The position numbers were made by a program, and so were the translations under genes. Below the pieces are notes generated by a model. That model saw only the letters and a list, made by a program, of their open reading frames with translations, was not told where the DNA came from and made no database searches. 64,000 bases of DNA, from positions 1 through 64,000 of the forward strand of contig NQMI01000143.1 in NCBI GenBank assembly GCA_002270565.1. Reading direction: 5' to 3'. Source of the DNA: Stenocarpella maydis (taxonomy: Eukaryota; Ascomycota; Sordariomycetes; Diaporthales; Diaporthaceae). This document shows, piece after piece, positions 34,900 to 47,884 of this stretch (positions are counted from its first letter, which is position 1; each line of letters starts with the position of its first letter).

Positions 34900-36480
34900 A
34901 TATAGAGATCTTAAGTCTATATAGATTATTACTAGGATCTTTAGGATGCTTAGGCAGCTTATAATCTGGTTTATAGTTATCCTAAGTGCCATGCTGCTAT
35001 TAAACCCAGTTATCATGCCATACAGCTTGCTAGCTAATACACTCTTTATTACTCATTTATACTTTATAGAGCTTTAATAAATAATATTCCTATAGATCTT
35101 AAAGTTTACATTTATACAATTATTCTCTATAGCCAGTATAATAATAAAACCTAGCTATAAGCTAAGGTCCTTATTATTAGCAAAAGAACTATCTATAAAG
35201 ATATAGAGTTTTATATACTATAAATTAAGTAGTATAAATATTATCCCCCTTTTTAGATTTTCTATTTACTACTTAATCCACATATTTAATACTTTTATAT
35301 CTTTCTCTTCAGGTTCTTTAATTTATACTACTATTAATAGATTATATAAAGCTTCCAGCTAATAGGTAGATATAATATATATACTATATGCTTATTAAGC
35401 AATATATTATTATAGTCTATCTACTGTATAAGGGTTACTAGCTCTAGTTTATTGGCCTATTCCTTTTATATAAAATGGATATTCTCTCTATAAAGCTTAA
35501 TTCTCCCCTTATTGAATTCCACTAGGTATCCTGGTTCTAGAATTTCCTTTAGCTTCACATAAAAGTCTTTCTTCCTTAGTTCAGATTCTTCTCTTTAGGA
35601 GAATCATATAGTAGTAAAGAAGAATATATTATCTATTTGCATTCCTAATATCCCAAAGTTATATAGACTATTTATTATAAAAGCAGGTATGGGTTATACA
35701 TTAAGCCCTTTATCTTTAATGCATTTATATAGTGTGTATGGTATGTTTTATATTAGTGCAAACCTGCCTCTGTTAGACCATATAATGGCTTTTAAATCCA
35801 TAGGATTGTACTTAGGAGGTATTTATCTTAAAGCTTAACTAGTAGCTATATAATGATCATATGAGTCAAGGCATCCTCTGATTGTATATATGCCTGGGTA
35901 ATATCTTAAAGCTCTCCTTAGCATTTGAAGTCTTATATGAGTATTAGTCTTAAGGCTAGGATTAATCTTTAGCTTATTTTCTGAATTGTTGGGGCTTGCA
36001 TTAGGATCATATGTTTTTCTTTATCTCTATATCCTTAGATAACTAATCTTAACTTCTTAATTAGCTTTATAGACCTATTCTTAACCTCTCTTACTATCCT
36101 TATTTTAAACATTCTTAGGTATCTATAGATTTCTAGATTATACTATATGAAATTAAATACCTCTTTACTTACTAGGGTATTAATTTCTAAAGCATCTAAT
36201 TCTTTAAATGGTTTTCTAGGAGTAATAATAATATTATCCTCCCTTAGCTTAACTATAAAATTATATAAGTCTTTCTCTTTTTATATTAAGAAAATATCTA
36301 ATATAGGCTGTATATCTGCTAGAGGTATATGTTATATGGCTGCCTTCTTTAGTCTGCCCCTTTTCTTTAGCTGCACTTATTCTTACATAGGAATAAGTTT
36401 AGGGTTATCTAGCTCATCCTATAGTACCAGCTCTATTATATGGTAGTATAGTTTAATATAAGTTATACGGAACTAGGTAG
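34900..36480 (-). pseudogene. reverse transcriptase region of the copia element
   Basis: The minus-strand reading matches fungal Copia Pol: KLRLVIxGYRDKEKHMILMQ with APTIQ after it, and further on FGILGMQIDNIFFFTT and ELRKKDFYVKLKEILEPGYL. The catalytic pair, normally DD (as in QTDDT), reads D-N. Numerous TAA/TAG codons interrupt it. Confidence 0.85.
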
Positions 36481-36499
36481 GTTTATTAACTATATTAAT

Positions 36500-37760
36500 T
36501 ATTACTATATAGCCTTTAATAGCTTTAACTTCATATAGTCCTCTTTATCCCTTATTCTTCCTCTATATAAGGACTTTGCTTTGGAGAGGTAGGGATAGAG
36601 TTAATTGGGTATTTAGTCCGTTTTTTATATTCAGCATATGGTTAACTTCTACCTTAGCATAAATCATATAGAGCATTTATATTACCTTCCGGCTTGCTAG
36701 TGCTCTTTTCATAATGTCAGGGGAAGGAGAAGAGTTATATAAGATCTAAGGGTATATTCTAAAGATAAGGAGTATTAGTATAATACTATTTGGCCCTGCT
36801 ATATTATTTAAAGCTTTAATAGCTATTTGAAGGACTATCTTATTATCTATAAAGTATCTAATTTCTGCTTTAAGGATATTATATATCCTCTTTAGGGGTT
36901 TATATAATCATTTAACCTAACTCATTACTTAATAGGCTTTAACCAGGATCTCTTTATATAATATTCCCATTATCTTTATATTATTCCGGAATTCCTTAGA
37001 TGTAAATTTTATATCTAGATTATATATAATATAATTAAGGGGACTAATATATATATATCTAGCATTTATATAGTGTATTCTAAGTATCTTATATAGATGA
37101 GGAGCTTAGAAATGTGGCTGCTTAAAAGCTGGTATCTATATTAATTATATATAATACATTTCTCCCTCCTAGTTGTATAATATTAATTATAACTTTATAA
37201 TTAAAGTAACTATTATCCTTAATGGCAAACTTGAACCTCCTTAGGGCAGGGTTATATAATTAATAATAGTAGCAGAATTTCTGGATCTTCTCTAGAATTA
37301 ATTCTTCTATATCATTATGCCTAGCATTCTTAAGGAGCTTATGGAGTCTCTCCATATAAAGGTAGCTAAAATATCTATAGAGCCTTTAAAGTTATAGTCC
37401 TATAAGAAATATTCTAGCTTCCATATAGCTCAAGTTAAATAATATATAGCCTTATTTTATATAATTAATATAATATTATCTTTTCATATAATGGTATTTG
37501 TTATATTATCAAAATATGCCTCTAGCCTGTTAGCACTATTCAATAAGAAGAGGAATAGCATTAATATATCTAAGATATAGTATATAGTCTCTTCCAGCTG
37601 GTTCTGGATCTTTATTATACTAATGGCTAAGATTGCTTTATTTAGTCCAAATTTAACTTTAGCTATATCTTTCTGCTAGGTTACTATTACATAAGGGTTT
37701 TTACATAGATATACTATCACTTAAGATTTCCCAATAGTAAAGAACTTTACTGCTCCTATA
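36500..37760 (-). pseudogene. integrase region of the copia element
   Basis: The reading includes IYNLDIKFTSKEFRNNIKI with MGI after it, AIKALNNIAGPNSI and NTQLTLSLPLQSKVL. This is the order of the catalytic core to C-terminal domain of fungal Copia integrases. Stops are spread throughout. Confidence 0.8.
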
Positions 37761-40052
37761 TCCCAAAGTTCTCCTTAGTATATTATACTATAGGAGTCAT
37801 ATAATATGAAATTCCCTGCTAGGGTTATTCTTAGGGCTATATAGATATCCCCTCCTATTATATGGTAGTTAAATGCAAAATCAACTAAATATTATTATGG
37901 GATACCTTCTTCATCTAAATCCCAAGGATCCTAGGATAGTTTTTCTATATAATTAGTTAATATATTCTCTCCCTTATAGTCTAGCATAAAGGACTGAAAT
38001 TCTTTATTATTCTAAATAAGTTCTTAATAAAGGTCTTTATATATCTAGAGGTATTAAGTTTATATATAATTCCTTTCCTTTTTAGAGTAACTTATAAACT
38101 AGTATCCTTCCTTCTTATATATAAAACATTTCTTTAGTTTATCTGCCATATAAAAGGGTCTGAATATCTATTAATATATAGGTGCTCTTTATTATATAGA
38201 AGGTCTTTATAAAAACTAAACTTTGGGGTAGTTATATAATATGTTTTTTAATTAATTATATATTATCTTCTAGCAATTCTTAAAGTTAGAGATATACCAC
38301 CTATCTACCAAATTAATATTTACTTCTTTATACATTACAAACTATTAAGTAGAGTTTCATTCTATAACCACTTAGATTGCTATATAAAGGTCTACAAATA
38401 TTGCTTTATATATTAGCTTCTAGTTTATTAGGGTATACTCAAGCTCTAGTACCACACACCATACGCGAGATACTATTATATACAGCATAATTTCGCCCTA
38501 GTAGCCTGCCCCCAGCACATATAAAGCAAGCTAGAGCTTATCAAAAAGGGTCTCCAATACGTCTAGCATTATCTTATCTAGGTTCTCCCTCTTAACTTAT
38601 ACAAACAATATAGTCATCCAATCTGCCCACTATTAGCTATAATTCATATTAGTATTAAAATATATATCCATTAGATTATATATCTCTTTCTAAGTCTTAT
38701 CTAGTCCAATATAGTATAGGTAGAATTCTTCCATACAGCCTAATAAAATATTAGGAAAGACCGCATAGTACTAGTCCTCTTATATTTATAGCCCTTAGTA
38801 GTAGCCAATAAAGATTCAAGCTTTATTATACAGGAGGTCATATAGTTTCCCCATAAAATTACAGTCCTTCCTCCAACCTTTATAGAAGTTTAATATAATC
38901 TGGGGGTCAATCAGCCCATTCTAAATCATTCTTATTAGAGGTAGGTCATATAGAGCACCATCCAGATAAACTAAGCAAGCTATAAGCTCTATATCTAGTT
39001 ATTACAGGAAGTTACCCACTTCTTACATATATCTTATTCCTAATAAAATATGTTATATAGGGTGGGTATCAGCTATTATATCTTATATGATTTATAGGAG
39101 TTTATTATATAATTAATCTCGCATCTATAGTTCTCATATTTCAATTATCTTGTAAGCTCATAAAGGTTGTATATCCTATAATATATCGCGCGAAGAGGTA
39201 TATATAGGGGTTTAGTTTTATGGTAGATTAGGGGCAGGTTGTATAATAACTATATATTCATACTAAAGTAAAGCTAGAATTTATTCATTAATAAATACCC
39301 CTAGAGTAGGAATTCCTCACCCATTAATTATATCTATTAGCTTCTTCCTAAAGATATATAGGATTTAATTAGATCAATAAGAAGTCCACCCTTTAAATAC
39401 TAAAACAATTATTATAAGGAGTATGCTTATTCAGAGCTTTATTTAAATAATCTCCATTATAACCTATACAAAATATATAGTAAGTTATATAAAAGATAAG
39501 GGTACTTCTACCTTAATTTCCTTATTATCCTAGAATCCGGAGTTAATAAATTATTACTATCTTTTAATATTAATTATACTTCCTTTTGCCATCTCTTTAT
39601 ATATCCAAAGGGATTAGGTTTAACTAGAAGGGCTAAAATTACTAGAAGGGTCTTCCTTAGAGTTATCCAAGGCGGACAATATAGTAGTATATCCTCTTAT
39701 CAATTTATATAAGATATTATCAGTTTATATAGATTATTACTTATTATATAATAGCATACACTCTATTTATTCCAATCATACATGCCTCTACCTCCTACTA
39801 CCTCTTAATGTTTATTAGGTAGAATAGATATAGTTCATATAAGAAGAAATAGGCTTTATCTTCCAGATGATCCTTTATCTCTCACTATACTATAGCTTAA
39901 TTAGAAGAACCTCTAGGCTCTTAGCACAAGCATACAAGTCTAATTACTTCTATAATTCAATCTTCATTCTATAATAGCATTTAGGGAATCATATAAGTAC
40001 TCATCTCTTCACTCTTACTAATCTGTAATCACGCTAAGCAATCACTAATCAG

Positions 40053-40267
40053 TATTAAATAGCCTTTACCATATGGCTATTCTATACATACATATAGTAT
40101 TCATTTAATTAGGTTCTATAATTCAATAATATATCTTCTAACTCTTTTAAAACACAAAGGGACCGCATAATATACATTCTTATTCAGATCGTATAATACC
40201 CAGTTGGATTAGTCATCCCACCCAGATCAGGTGACCTCATGCAATCAGTCCCAGTGCTATTCCAACA
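40053..40267 (-). repeat. copia LTR, right (5')
   Basis: It runs from tattaaatagcc to ctattccaaca, 215 bp, collinear with the left LTR. Differences are almost all C/T or G/A. Confidence 0.93.
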
Positions 40268-43200
40268 GAAGTAGAGATTAACTATATGATGAATATTATA
40301 AGTAGTCTGGATCTATATAAAATTCTTCTACTCCTAATAGATACTAAGGTAATAACTTAGAGAAAAAAGAAGGGTTGGACTAGATTATATAAACTAAAGG
40401 CTAGGGAAGGCCATAACCTAACTATTAATATTATGAATATGCCTTAAACATTTTATATAATATAAACTAAAGTGTATTATTAGAAAGGACCGTATTTAGA
40501 AAAAGTAAAAGGTAAAATCATTATATAATTAAAGCTAGATTAACTCTAAAGAAGAAAAAGACCCTAAAAGACTACTGTATAATGCTTCTATATATTCCTT
40601 ATATAAAAGGAGATGGATAATTTCAATCTATCTATGAAGCTGTATATGGATAATATTATTAATATATCTCAAGAATCTTTTAGGGAATTAAATATTTTAG
40701 ACCTTAATACCCTTATAAATAAGAAGTATATTTACCTTTATAGAATATAAACTTAAAGGAACATAAAAAGGGTTATAAGTATATAAGATCTAGATAATAT
40801 AATAGATTAAGAATAAGTCTATATAATTAATTAAAGACTTAAGATTATTTATATAAGGATATAGGGATAAGGACAAATAGACTATCCTTAGTTAAGCTCT
40901 AATAATTTAGCAGATAAGCTAATAGATAATATTTACCCTTAGACCTACACTTATATAAGACTTTTATGCCTATAATAAACTTAGAGATATTACCTAAGTA
41001 TATACTTAATTGGAAGATAAGCTAGAAAGGATGATTATTATATAACTATCAAAGGACCTAGTGGAAAGATATGTTTTAGAAGTAATTATTTTAATCTTTA
41101 AACTATTATATAATTTAGTAAAATCTAGTTCATATTAATATAAAACTTATTATACTTATTATATAAAGACCTTAGGGATGAAGATCTTTATATATGAGTT
41201 ATATTTATTATATATAGCTAATAAACTTAAAAAGTTTATCATTATAAAAATATAAATAAACAATACCTTTATATTCAAAACCTAAGCTTTTTGCTAGAGG
41301 GAGAAAGAAGAGCTATAGAAAAAGAAGTTTTATATAAAACTAAAAAGGATTCTATTTTGAGAATGACCCATTAAATTTAATAAAGGGATAATATATCCTG
41401 GGGATAATAATATTACCTTTATATAAAAGGGATAAATAAACTAGCTATATTAAGTAGACCCTTTAATAGAAGATACCCCTTAATAACATTTTATATAATA
41501 GACCTAAGGTGCCTATATAGTCTTAATTTATTGACTAGAGGCTTTGTATAACCTATTTGCAGCTACTTAAGTTAAAGATCCTAGTGCAAAAGATATTAAT
41601 ACCCTAAATATATAAATTAAGTAATAAGTAAAGAACCCATTAATAGAATTAATATTTGTATCCGTAAACCTTATATAAATAAAGCTATATATTTTTATTA
41701 ATATTGCTTTTACTAATAATAAATATCTTAGTTTATTAGTTTGGTTTATTATTATACTAGCTATGAAAATAGATTATATAAATATTACATTTAGGATTAA
41801 AGGCAATATCATTTAGTAAAGCTTAACTAAATATAAAGGATTTATATAGAGCATTCTAGTAACTAAGCTCTATAATATAATAGCTAGATTCGATAATAGA
41901 ATTACCCTTAATATAATTCTTAACTAGATAATAAACTCCCTAAATATACTATAAATTCTAATAATTATCTACTTGAACTTAAGATGTTTATATAAATACT
42001 GAATTAAATTAGATATAATAAATAAAAGAAACTAATAATAAATATTATATCTCTTTAAGAATTATATAAAAAGAAGGAGATCTTAAAAGTAAGATAGATT
42101 AAAAATAAAGATAACCTAATAGATACTTATATGAAGAAAAATCTTAATTATATCCTAAAATACTTTATCTCCATAAATACTCTTAAGATTTATATAAAAG
42201 CCCTTATAAATAACCTAAATGAACAAAACTTATATAATATAGAGAGATTAGCTATATAAACCCCATTATATAAAAAATAAAAAGATATAAGTAATATATT
42301 TTTAAGACCTATATTAAAAGTTAAATGAAGAAGTTAAGGCTTAATAAGCTTAAATCTTATTATTAGATTATATAGTTGGAATTAATGATATATTACCTAT
42401 ACATTATATAACAGAATATAAGGAAGATATAAAAGGGTATACTAGATATAAAACAAAACTAAAAGAGGTATAGGATACTTATAAATCTAAATTTAGAGAG
42501 TAAGGAATATATAAAAAGGTAAGCCTAAAACCGCCAGGATATAAAACAAGATATGGCTAGAAGGGCTAAATATATAAAGAAGATAGTTCTGGATAGTAAG
42601 GATAGCCTATAAATAGATAAAAGGACCCTAATACTAACATAAGGATATAGCTAGAATAATATTAGAATGGAACAAGAACCTTGGAGAGATATAATAAAAC
42701 AGTCTAGATTAAGATAAAGATGAAAACAGGATACCTAAATGTATAATAAATAGACTTAAGATAGCTTTTTAGGTATATAACTGGATGCTGGATAAAGACC
42801 TAGATAGAAGCTAGATAAATAAAGAATAAAAGCCTGGAAAGTAAAAGGGATATATAAAGATCACCTAGATAGATATATGATAATATAAAAGCAAATCTAC
42901 TGTGAGAAAACTAGCCCACTCTTTAAGTACTAAAATCTATTATCTATTCTTATATTAAAATTCAATGTCGGATATGAGAATTATAAGAAGAGCTAATAAT
43001 AATGCTTAAGCTACTATAATAAGGGGAATTATTCTCTAAATCATTATTATTTAAATCTATATTATCTTTATTTAAAGAGAAGGAGTTATTATTATTCTTA
43101 TTATTATTATTATCTATGTTATTAAAATTAATCTCCTTTCCTAAAAGATTATCCTTTATATAAACTCAACTAGCATAATAGTAGCATTAAACGCTATATA

Positions 43201-44308
43201 AAGCCCAGATATAATCAATATAGGCACTATATTAGTAGTTAATAAAGCAAGTATAACAGCAAAATTTCTTAGTATACCTAATACTAGTATACTTATTAGT
43301 ATACTTATATAAAAGATAACAGCTATAAGAGGTAATGAGAATTATGTAAAAGTAACCCTTTTAGTAAAGAATGTTAATAAATAGCTTTATAGGGGTCTTA
43401 TTAAGAAAAAGCTAAACCTTAATATTATAATAAAGTATTTATATAATATACTCCTCTTTAACTAAATATTATATAAAAAATAAACTTACTTTATAAAGGT
43501 AAAGAAGTTTAGGGGAAACTTATATTAATAAAGAAGGGTAATTATAGGCTACCTATTACTAGGACTTCTAATTAGAAATATAGGCTATTATATACTACTA
43601 CTAGTTACATAGGAAGCAGTTATATATATAAAGTTAAAGAAAATAAGAAATATAATAACATATAGGATAAAAAGAAAGGGAGATAAAAATAGAATTATAT
43701 AATACTTTAATATAAGGAGGAAGTTTATAATATATATTATATAATAAAAAAAAAGAAGCTAAGGGAAAAAAATACAAAAGTGATATACTTAAATATTTAT
43801 TAAGATAGCATATAAGTATCTATTATTAATATCCTTTTCCTAAATGACGAAATAAGTACTTTTTTGGATAAGTAATTCATTAATAAGTAATTTATTGATA
43901 AGTAATTTATTAATAAGTAATTTATTAATAAGTAATTTATTAATAAGTAATTTATTAATAAGTAATTTATTAATAAGTAATTTATTAATAAGTAATTTAT
44001 TAATAGTAAATAAAAAGCTATTAGAAGGGCTAAAGAAGAGTTTCCTTTATTTATTAATTTTTAGAAAACTACCCTCTATATAAAAGTAGGAAGATAGAAG
44101 TAAAAAAGTATTATCTTAATATCTAGGAGTTAGATAACCTTCTAAATATACTATATAATACTTATATTAGCCTTAGTTATTTGTAGGTTAATTAACTTAA
44201 CCTTAGTTGTAAAGATAGCTCTAAAGAAGAGCTATTATATAAGTAATTTAACCTACTTAAAAAGTATGGTTTCTAGGGGTATGTGATCTTAAAAGAAAAG
44301 AAAGTCTA
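40268..44308 (+). other. A+T-rich retroelement remnant, probably interior of a second copia-type element
   Basis: No intact frame. The plus-strand reading has scattered coding-like pieces: CLSYYNKGNYSLNHYY, which resembles a Cys-to-Tyr-mutated zinc knuckle, near 43.0 kb, and TILVVNKASITAKFLS, which resembles a protease start, near 43.23 kb. The last bases before the LTR at 44309 (ttaaaagaaaagaaagtc) match the purine tract next to the other copia's 3' LTR, supporting plus orientation with its 3' end at 44.3 kb. No 5' LTR is seen. Confidence 0.5.
43866..44000. repeat. 15-bp tandem array, nine units
   Basis: Unit taataagtaatttat, nearly perfect over nine copies. Because 15 is divisible by three it reads as a repeated peptide (NLLIS), but nothing suggests it is translated. 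Confidence 0.93.
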
Positions 44309-44700
44309 TATTAGAATATTGCCCTATTGGATTGCATGCAACCCTATTGGATTAGGCTGCCTGACTAAGCCAGGGGCTTGGTAGGGGAAGAGGCTACTTT
44401 TCCTGTTCATATGAAACGCCCCCGCTTCCCCCAGATAGTTAGAAAAAAAGGCAATTACAGACCCATCAAACAGAGCCCCACGTACATACATACTATTGCC
44501 ATATAGCAAAGGCCATTCAATGTGATGGGCGTTGCCCAGGGCTGGTTGTCCGGCTTACGTAACCGGACTCCAAATATTTAGACACATTTCCCGAGGGCCT
44601 CCTACAAGCACACTTCATCTCTCTTTTCTTCATCTTTCATACTCCATATCAATTCAATCAGATTCCCTGGACTTATCCTCGAACCCCGTTACATTCAACA
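44309..44700 (+). repeat. longer copia-type LTR (392 bp), 3' LTR or solo
   Basis: It starts tattagaatattgccc and ends cgttacattcaaca. It shares catacatac and catatagcaaaggccattca with the 215-bp copia LTRs in opposite orientation, plus about 180 extra bp at its end. Composition from 44,320 to 44,700 is normal while both flanks are A+T-rich. Confidence 0.75.
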
Positions 44701-44950
44701 GTAATATATCTAAAAAGACTCAATCTATTTAGCTTAAGAAATATAAACAGGTAATACTTATGAAATATATTAATGTAAAGAGATAATATATTTTATTATT
44801 TAGGGTATCTACTGCTTAATAAGTTAAATTATAAAGTTAGATTTCCTTAAGTCTTAGGTATTTAATATTATATTAATTAAATATATAAATAATAAGACTA
44901 GCTTAAGATAAACTTAGTACTTTAATAAATATAGAAACCTTAAGAAAGAT

Positions 44951-45775
44951 ATAAATTATAAAATAGTAACTATAAATGACTATAAGGGGTAAATAATAGC
45001 TAAATCTTAATAATATTATAAAGATAATAAAATCATTATTATTTATATATTATTGAAATCCTGTTATCTATTTTAGGTACGAAATATTATATTATATTTG
45101 CTTTTAAAGTATACATATAGTAAGGAAATTAGTAGTTTCATTTAATCTTTCATTAATTATATTACAAAGTTCAAGTCTTTTATTAAATCCAAAGTAGCTT
45201 ATAATAAAGACTTTATAAAGGATAATTTTCAAGCTATATTTAGAGGAGCTAGAATCCTATCTAAGGACCTAGATTTTATTCTTTTTAAGCTTAATATCTA
45301 CTTAATAACTCTAATATTATTTATTTTTATCTCTTTTCACTACTAGGAGTCTTAAATATCTTTTAATATTTAAAGAAATAAAAAAATAATTAAGTTTTAG
45401 TAAAAGTAGGATCGTTATATATTAGAGCACCTTCTCCATATTAATTATAAAGGCTATTAATTAAATAGTAAAGGAAGTATAAATAATAATATACCTAATT
45501 ATACTTATAAGTAAGTAAATTCAAATACTTTAGGAAGCTAAGAAAGTATTTACAAAATACAAGAGGGCTAAAAGGAGCTAAGTATAGTTTAAAGGGATAC
45601 TTATTATTAAAGAGTTTTGAGAAATAATTAAAGAAAAGGAAAAGAAGTCGTAGCCGGATAAAAATACTAATAATAATACTAAGGACTTCATATATAGTAG
45701 ATTAATTAAATAATACTATAATGATTATAATAAGACTAAGTATAATATAAAAATATATAAATAAAAAGCAAGAAG
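44951..45775 (+). pseudogene. pogo/Tigger-type transposase relic, C-terminal half, with mutated CCHC tail
   Basis: One long frame with TAA/TAG reads VTINDYKG (DDE second-Asp region), then KSCYLF (the HLLQPLD position), SKEISSFI, FIKDNFQAIFRGARILS, FILFKLNIYLITL, then EIIKEKEKKS and a final YNDYNKTKYNIKIY. The last motif equals a C-x2-C-x4-H-x4-C knuckle in which every Cys and His has become Tyr. This is the architecture of fungal pogo-like transposases with a C-terminal zinc knuckle. Confidence 0.72.
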
Positions 45776-47153
45776 GGTTTAATAAATTAAATTCAAACTA
45801 TTCATAGTTAATCTAGCCTAATTGATATTAATTAGTATTAATATATATATATATATATTAGTGATTCATAGTAGACTGTTATTTTCATGGTGAATCTGGT
45901 ATTATTTAATAGATAGTATAATCTTCTTACTAAAGTCTACCGCATTTAAATTAATGTTATACTTATACTACCTACTTCAACTTATTAACATTAATTAAAA
46001 GTAAGTAATTTAAATTATTTAGCACTAATTAGTAACCACTTTTTTTTAATTATTTAGCCCTTAGGGGATACTAAGGTTAGTAAAGATTTAGTAAAGTCGG
46101 AAAAACTGCTGGGGACCTAATACTGCTGTGCACATAGTAAACTACATTATATAAATATTAAAATACACTATTTTACATGAATTTTTATATATCCTAACTT
46201 TATTGTATTTACTCTAATTTCTTTAAATTTATGAAATTATTTAAATGTTAATAATTAAATGATATTAATTAAATATAATTAATTTCATATAATTAAATCT
46301 TATTTAATATTAATCTTTATTAAATATTCAGGTTAAAAGGAGTATTAAAGTACCCTAAAGTTGATAAGCTTATTAAAAACTAACTACTTTCAATCTTTAT
46401 TTCTTCCTAATTATTATGGCCTGGCCCCAGAATGGCTCAAGGCTAGCTAACATCGTTGCCCCGGCTTCCGACCGGGCCCCCCTTCCATCCGCCCCACAAC
46501 CGCATACACATATAAATGGATCTATACTCACCGTCTAAGAAAACTTAAATATTTTAATAAGGGATTTTTTTCTGCTTATTAAGCTTTATATATATATTAA
46601 TTAAATACCTATAGAGTAATATATAAAACCAAAGATTTATAATTCCATTATTCAAATTAAAAATAGTATATCTATTAGGCAGGCCTTTAATATCTAGTAT
46701 ATCCCTTATACTATACTATTTAATTAGCTTAATAGTAAATTAAGCTAGCAAAAGGGTATTTTACTTTAAAGGCTTCTTTCTAACTATTAAAAGGATTTAT
46801 TAGCTTTATTTATAATAAGTTAGATTTAATTAGGGCTTACCCTTACCTAATATAACCTATAGAGTTTAATAGCCTACCTAGCCTTCCTAAATAAAGACAA
46901 TTCTCTCCTTAGAAGGATTTAGCTTAGTGGCTTCCTTTCTTATTACCTGGAGCTTTAATTAAGGAAGAAGTAATATATTAAAGCCTTAAGGATTTAAGTA
47001 GCTAAAAGGAAGAACATTAAGTCTTAATTTAATCTCCTCTAGTTACTTATTATTAAGTTTATCAAACTAGCTAATTATTATAATACTTATAGGGGTAGAA
47101 TTATAGAACTTTACTTAGAGTAAGCCCTTATCTTTAGGTATATATAGGGAAGC
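45776..47153. other. A+T-rich unresolved sequence with one GC-rich island
   Basis: Mostly low-complexity A/T sequence, including an (AT)n run near 45,842-45,858. On the minus strand 46.6-47.15 kb reads as a degraded protein-like stretch (FDKLNNK, EEIKLRLNVLPFSYLNP) that I do not recognise. A GC-rich island of about 95 bp interrupts it at 46,416-46,510. Confidence 0.45.
46416..46510. other. GC-rich island within A+T-rich block
   Basis: Begins atggcctggccccagaatgg. It is sharply bounded on both sides by over 70 percent A+T sequence. No function recognised; it could be a fragment not duplicated elsewhere when RIP acted. Confidence 0.6.
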
Positions 47154-47721
47154 TGTTAAACGGAACCGCTCAGCAAGGAGTTACCCTAGACTTCGTGCAA
47201 GGAGTTACCCTAGACTTTGTGCAAGGAGTTACCCTAGACTTGTGAGTCAGGCGATTTTCGCTAAGTACGCCCAGTGCGTGCGTGACGCAAGATGAGTTTG
47301 GTGGCCGTGAGTCGATTATTTTGGCCTGCATTTGCACCTTAATTCAGACCTCTGCATTACCCTTATTTCTTACCCAAAAAGTATATGACTTAGTGCATTG
47401 GATAGCCTGATTTCTGAAGTTTGTATGTACTTAATTTGGGCATTGCTAGGGCTATGGTTGGCTGGCTGCTTGGAACCAAAGATGGTGTGTTGGAAGGGCG
47501 AATTTTCCGGCATTTGCAAATTTGCACCAGAGCCGACCGCAGCGTGCCCAGGGGTGAGACGACGTCGGAGGGTATATAAGGAGGGCTTACAGAAGCCCAA
47601 CTTAATTCAATACAAAGTTGTCCAGACCATTGTCAATCGTCCCAATTCGCCTCAGAGCACCACACTGCGACCCTGCCGAAACACACGCTGAACTGAATGC
47701 TATTCTATAGCACAAATTCAT
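47154..47721 (+). mobile_element. second copy of the 577-bp LTR-like repeat, inverted relative to the first
   Basis: It starts tgttaaacggaacc and matches 27333-27909 in reverse complement with few differences. It includes the three aaggagttaccctagactt units, the ggtatataagg box and the end gcacaaattcat. No target duplication is visible (gaagc before; tcata after), and the last few bases differ from the first copy, so the 3' edge is truncated or rearranged. It is not visibly RIP-mutated. Confidence 0.85.
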
Positions 47722-47884
47722 TCATATAACCGCCTCATTCTGCTCTTTCTTATGGTACCCGCGTGTGGCGGAAATGTCCCTGAATCGCCTTAACTCTTGA
47801 CCCAACCTCCCAGGTATAAGAATATAAGAATTAGAAATTGCTGTCTAAATTATATTAGACCTTATACTGTACTAATGATGCAAA

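Larger units (their letters stand above)
32609..40267 (-). mobile_element. Ty1/Copia LTR retrotransposon, degenerate
   Basis: Two 215-bp LTRs (32609-32823 and 40053-40267) bound a 7.2-kb interior read on the minus strand in the order gag (about 40.0-39 kb), integrase, RT and RNase H (ending about 34.4 kb). Integrase before RT is the Copia order. The interior is extremely A+T-rich with stops throughout. The five bases outside each end (gatat and gaagt) do not match, so at least one flank was rearranged after insertion. About 1.5 kb between pol and the 3' LTR carries an ORF on the opposite strand. Confidence 0.87.

Noticed and set aside
36147..36446. 99-codon plus-strand frame within the copia element
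   Set aside because: The opposite strand reads clear Copia Pol sequence; this frame is its shadow.
43866..44000. CRISPR-like array
   Set aside because: A 15-bp head-to-tail repeat without spacers in a eukaryotic genome; a simple minisatellite.
47398..47691. 97-100 codon frame shared by both 577-bp repeat copies
   Set aside because: It begins at a non-ATG codon and its conservation simply follows the near-identity of two recent repeat copies. No family recognised.
27333..47721. Inversion of the interval already fixed by recombination between the two inverted repeats
   Set aside because: The left copy keeps its exact target duplication and the host gypsy frame continues across it, so no inversion has occurred through that copy.
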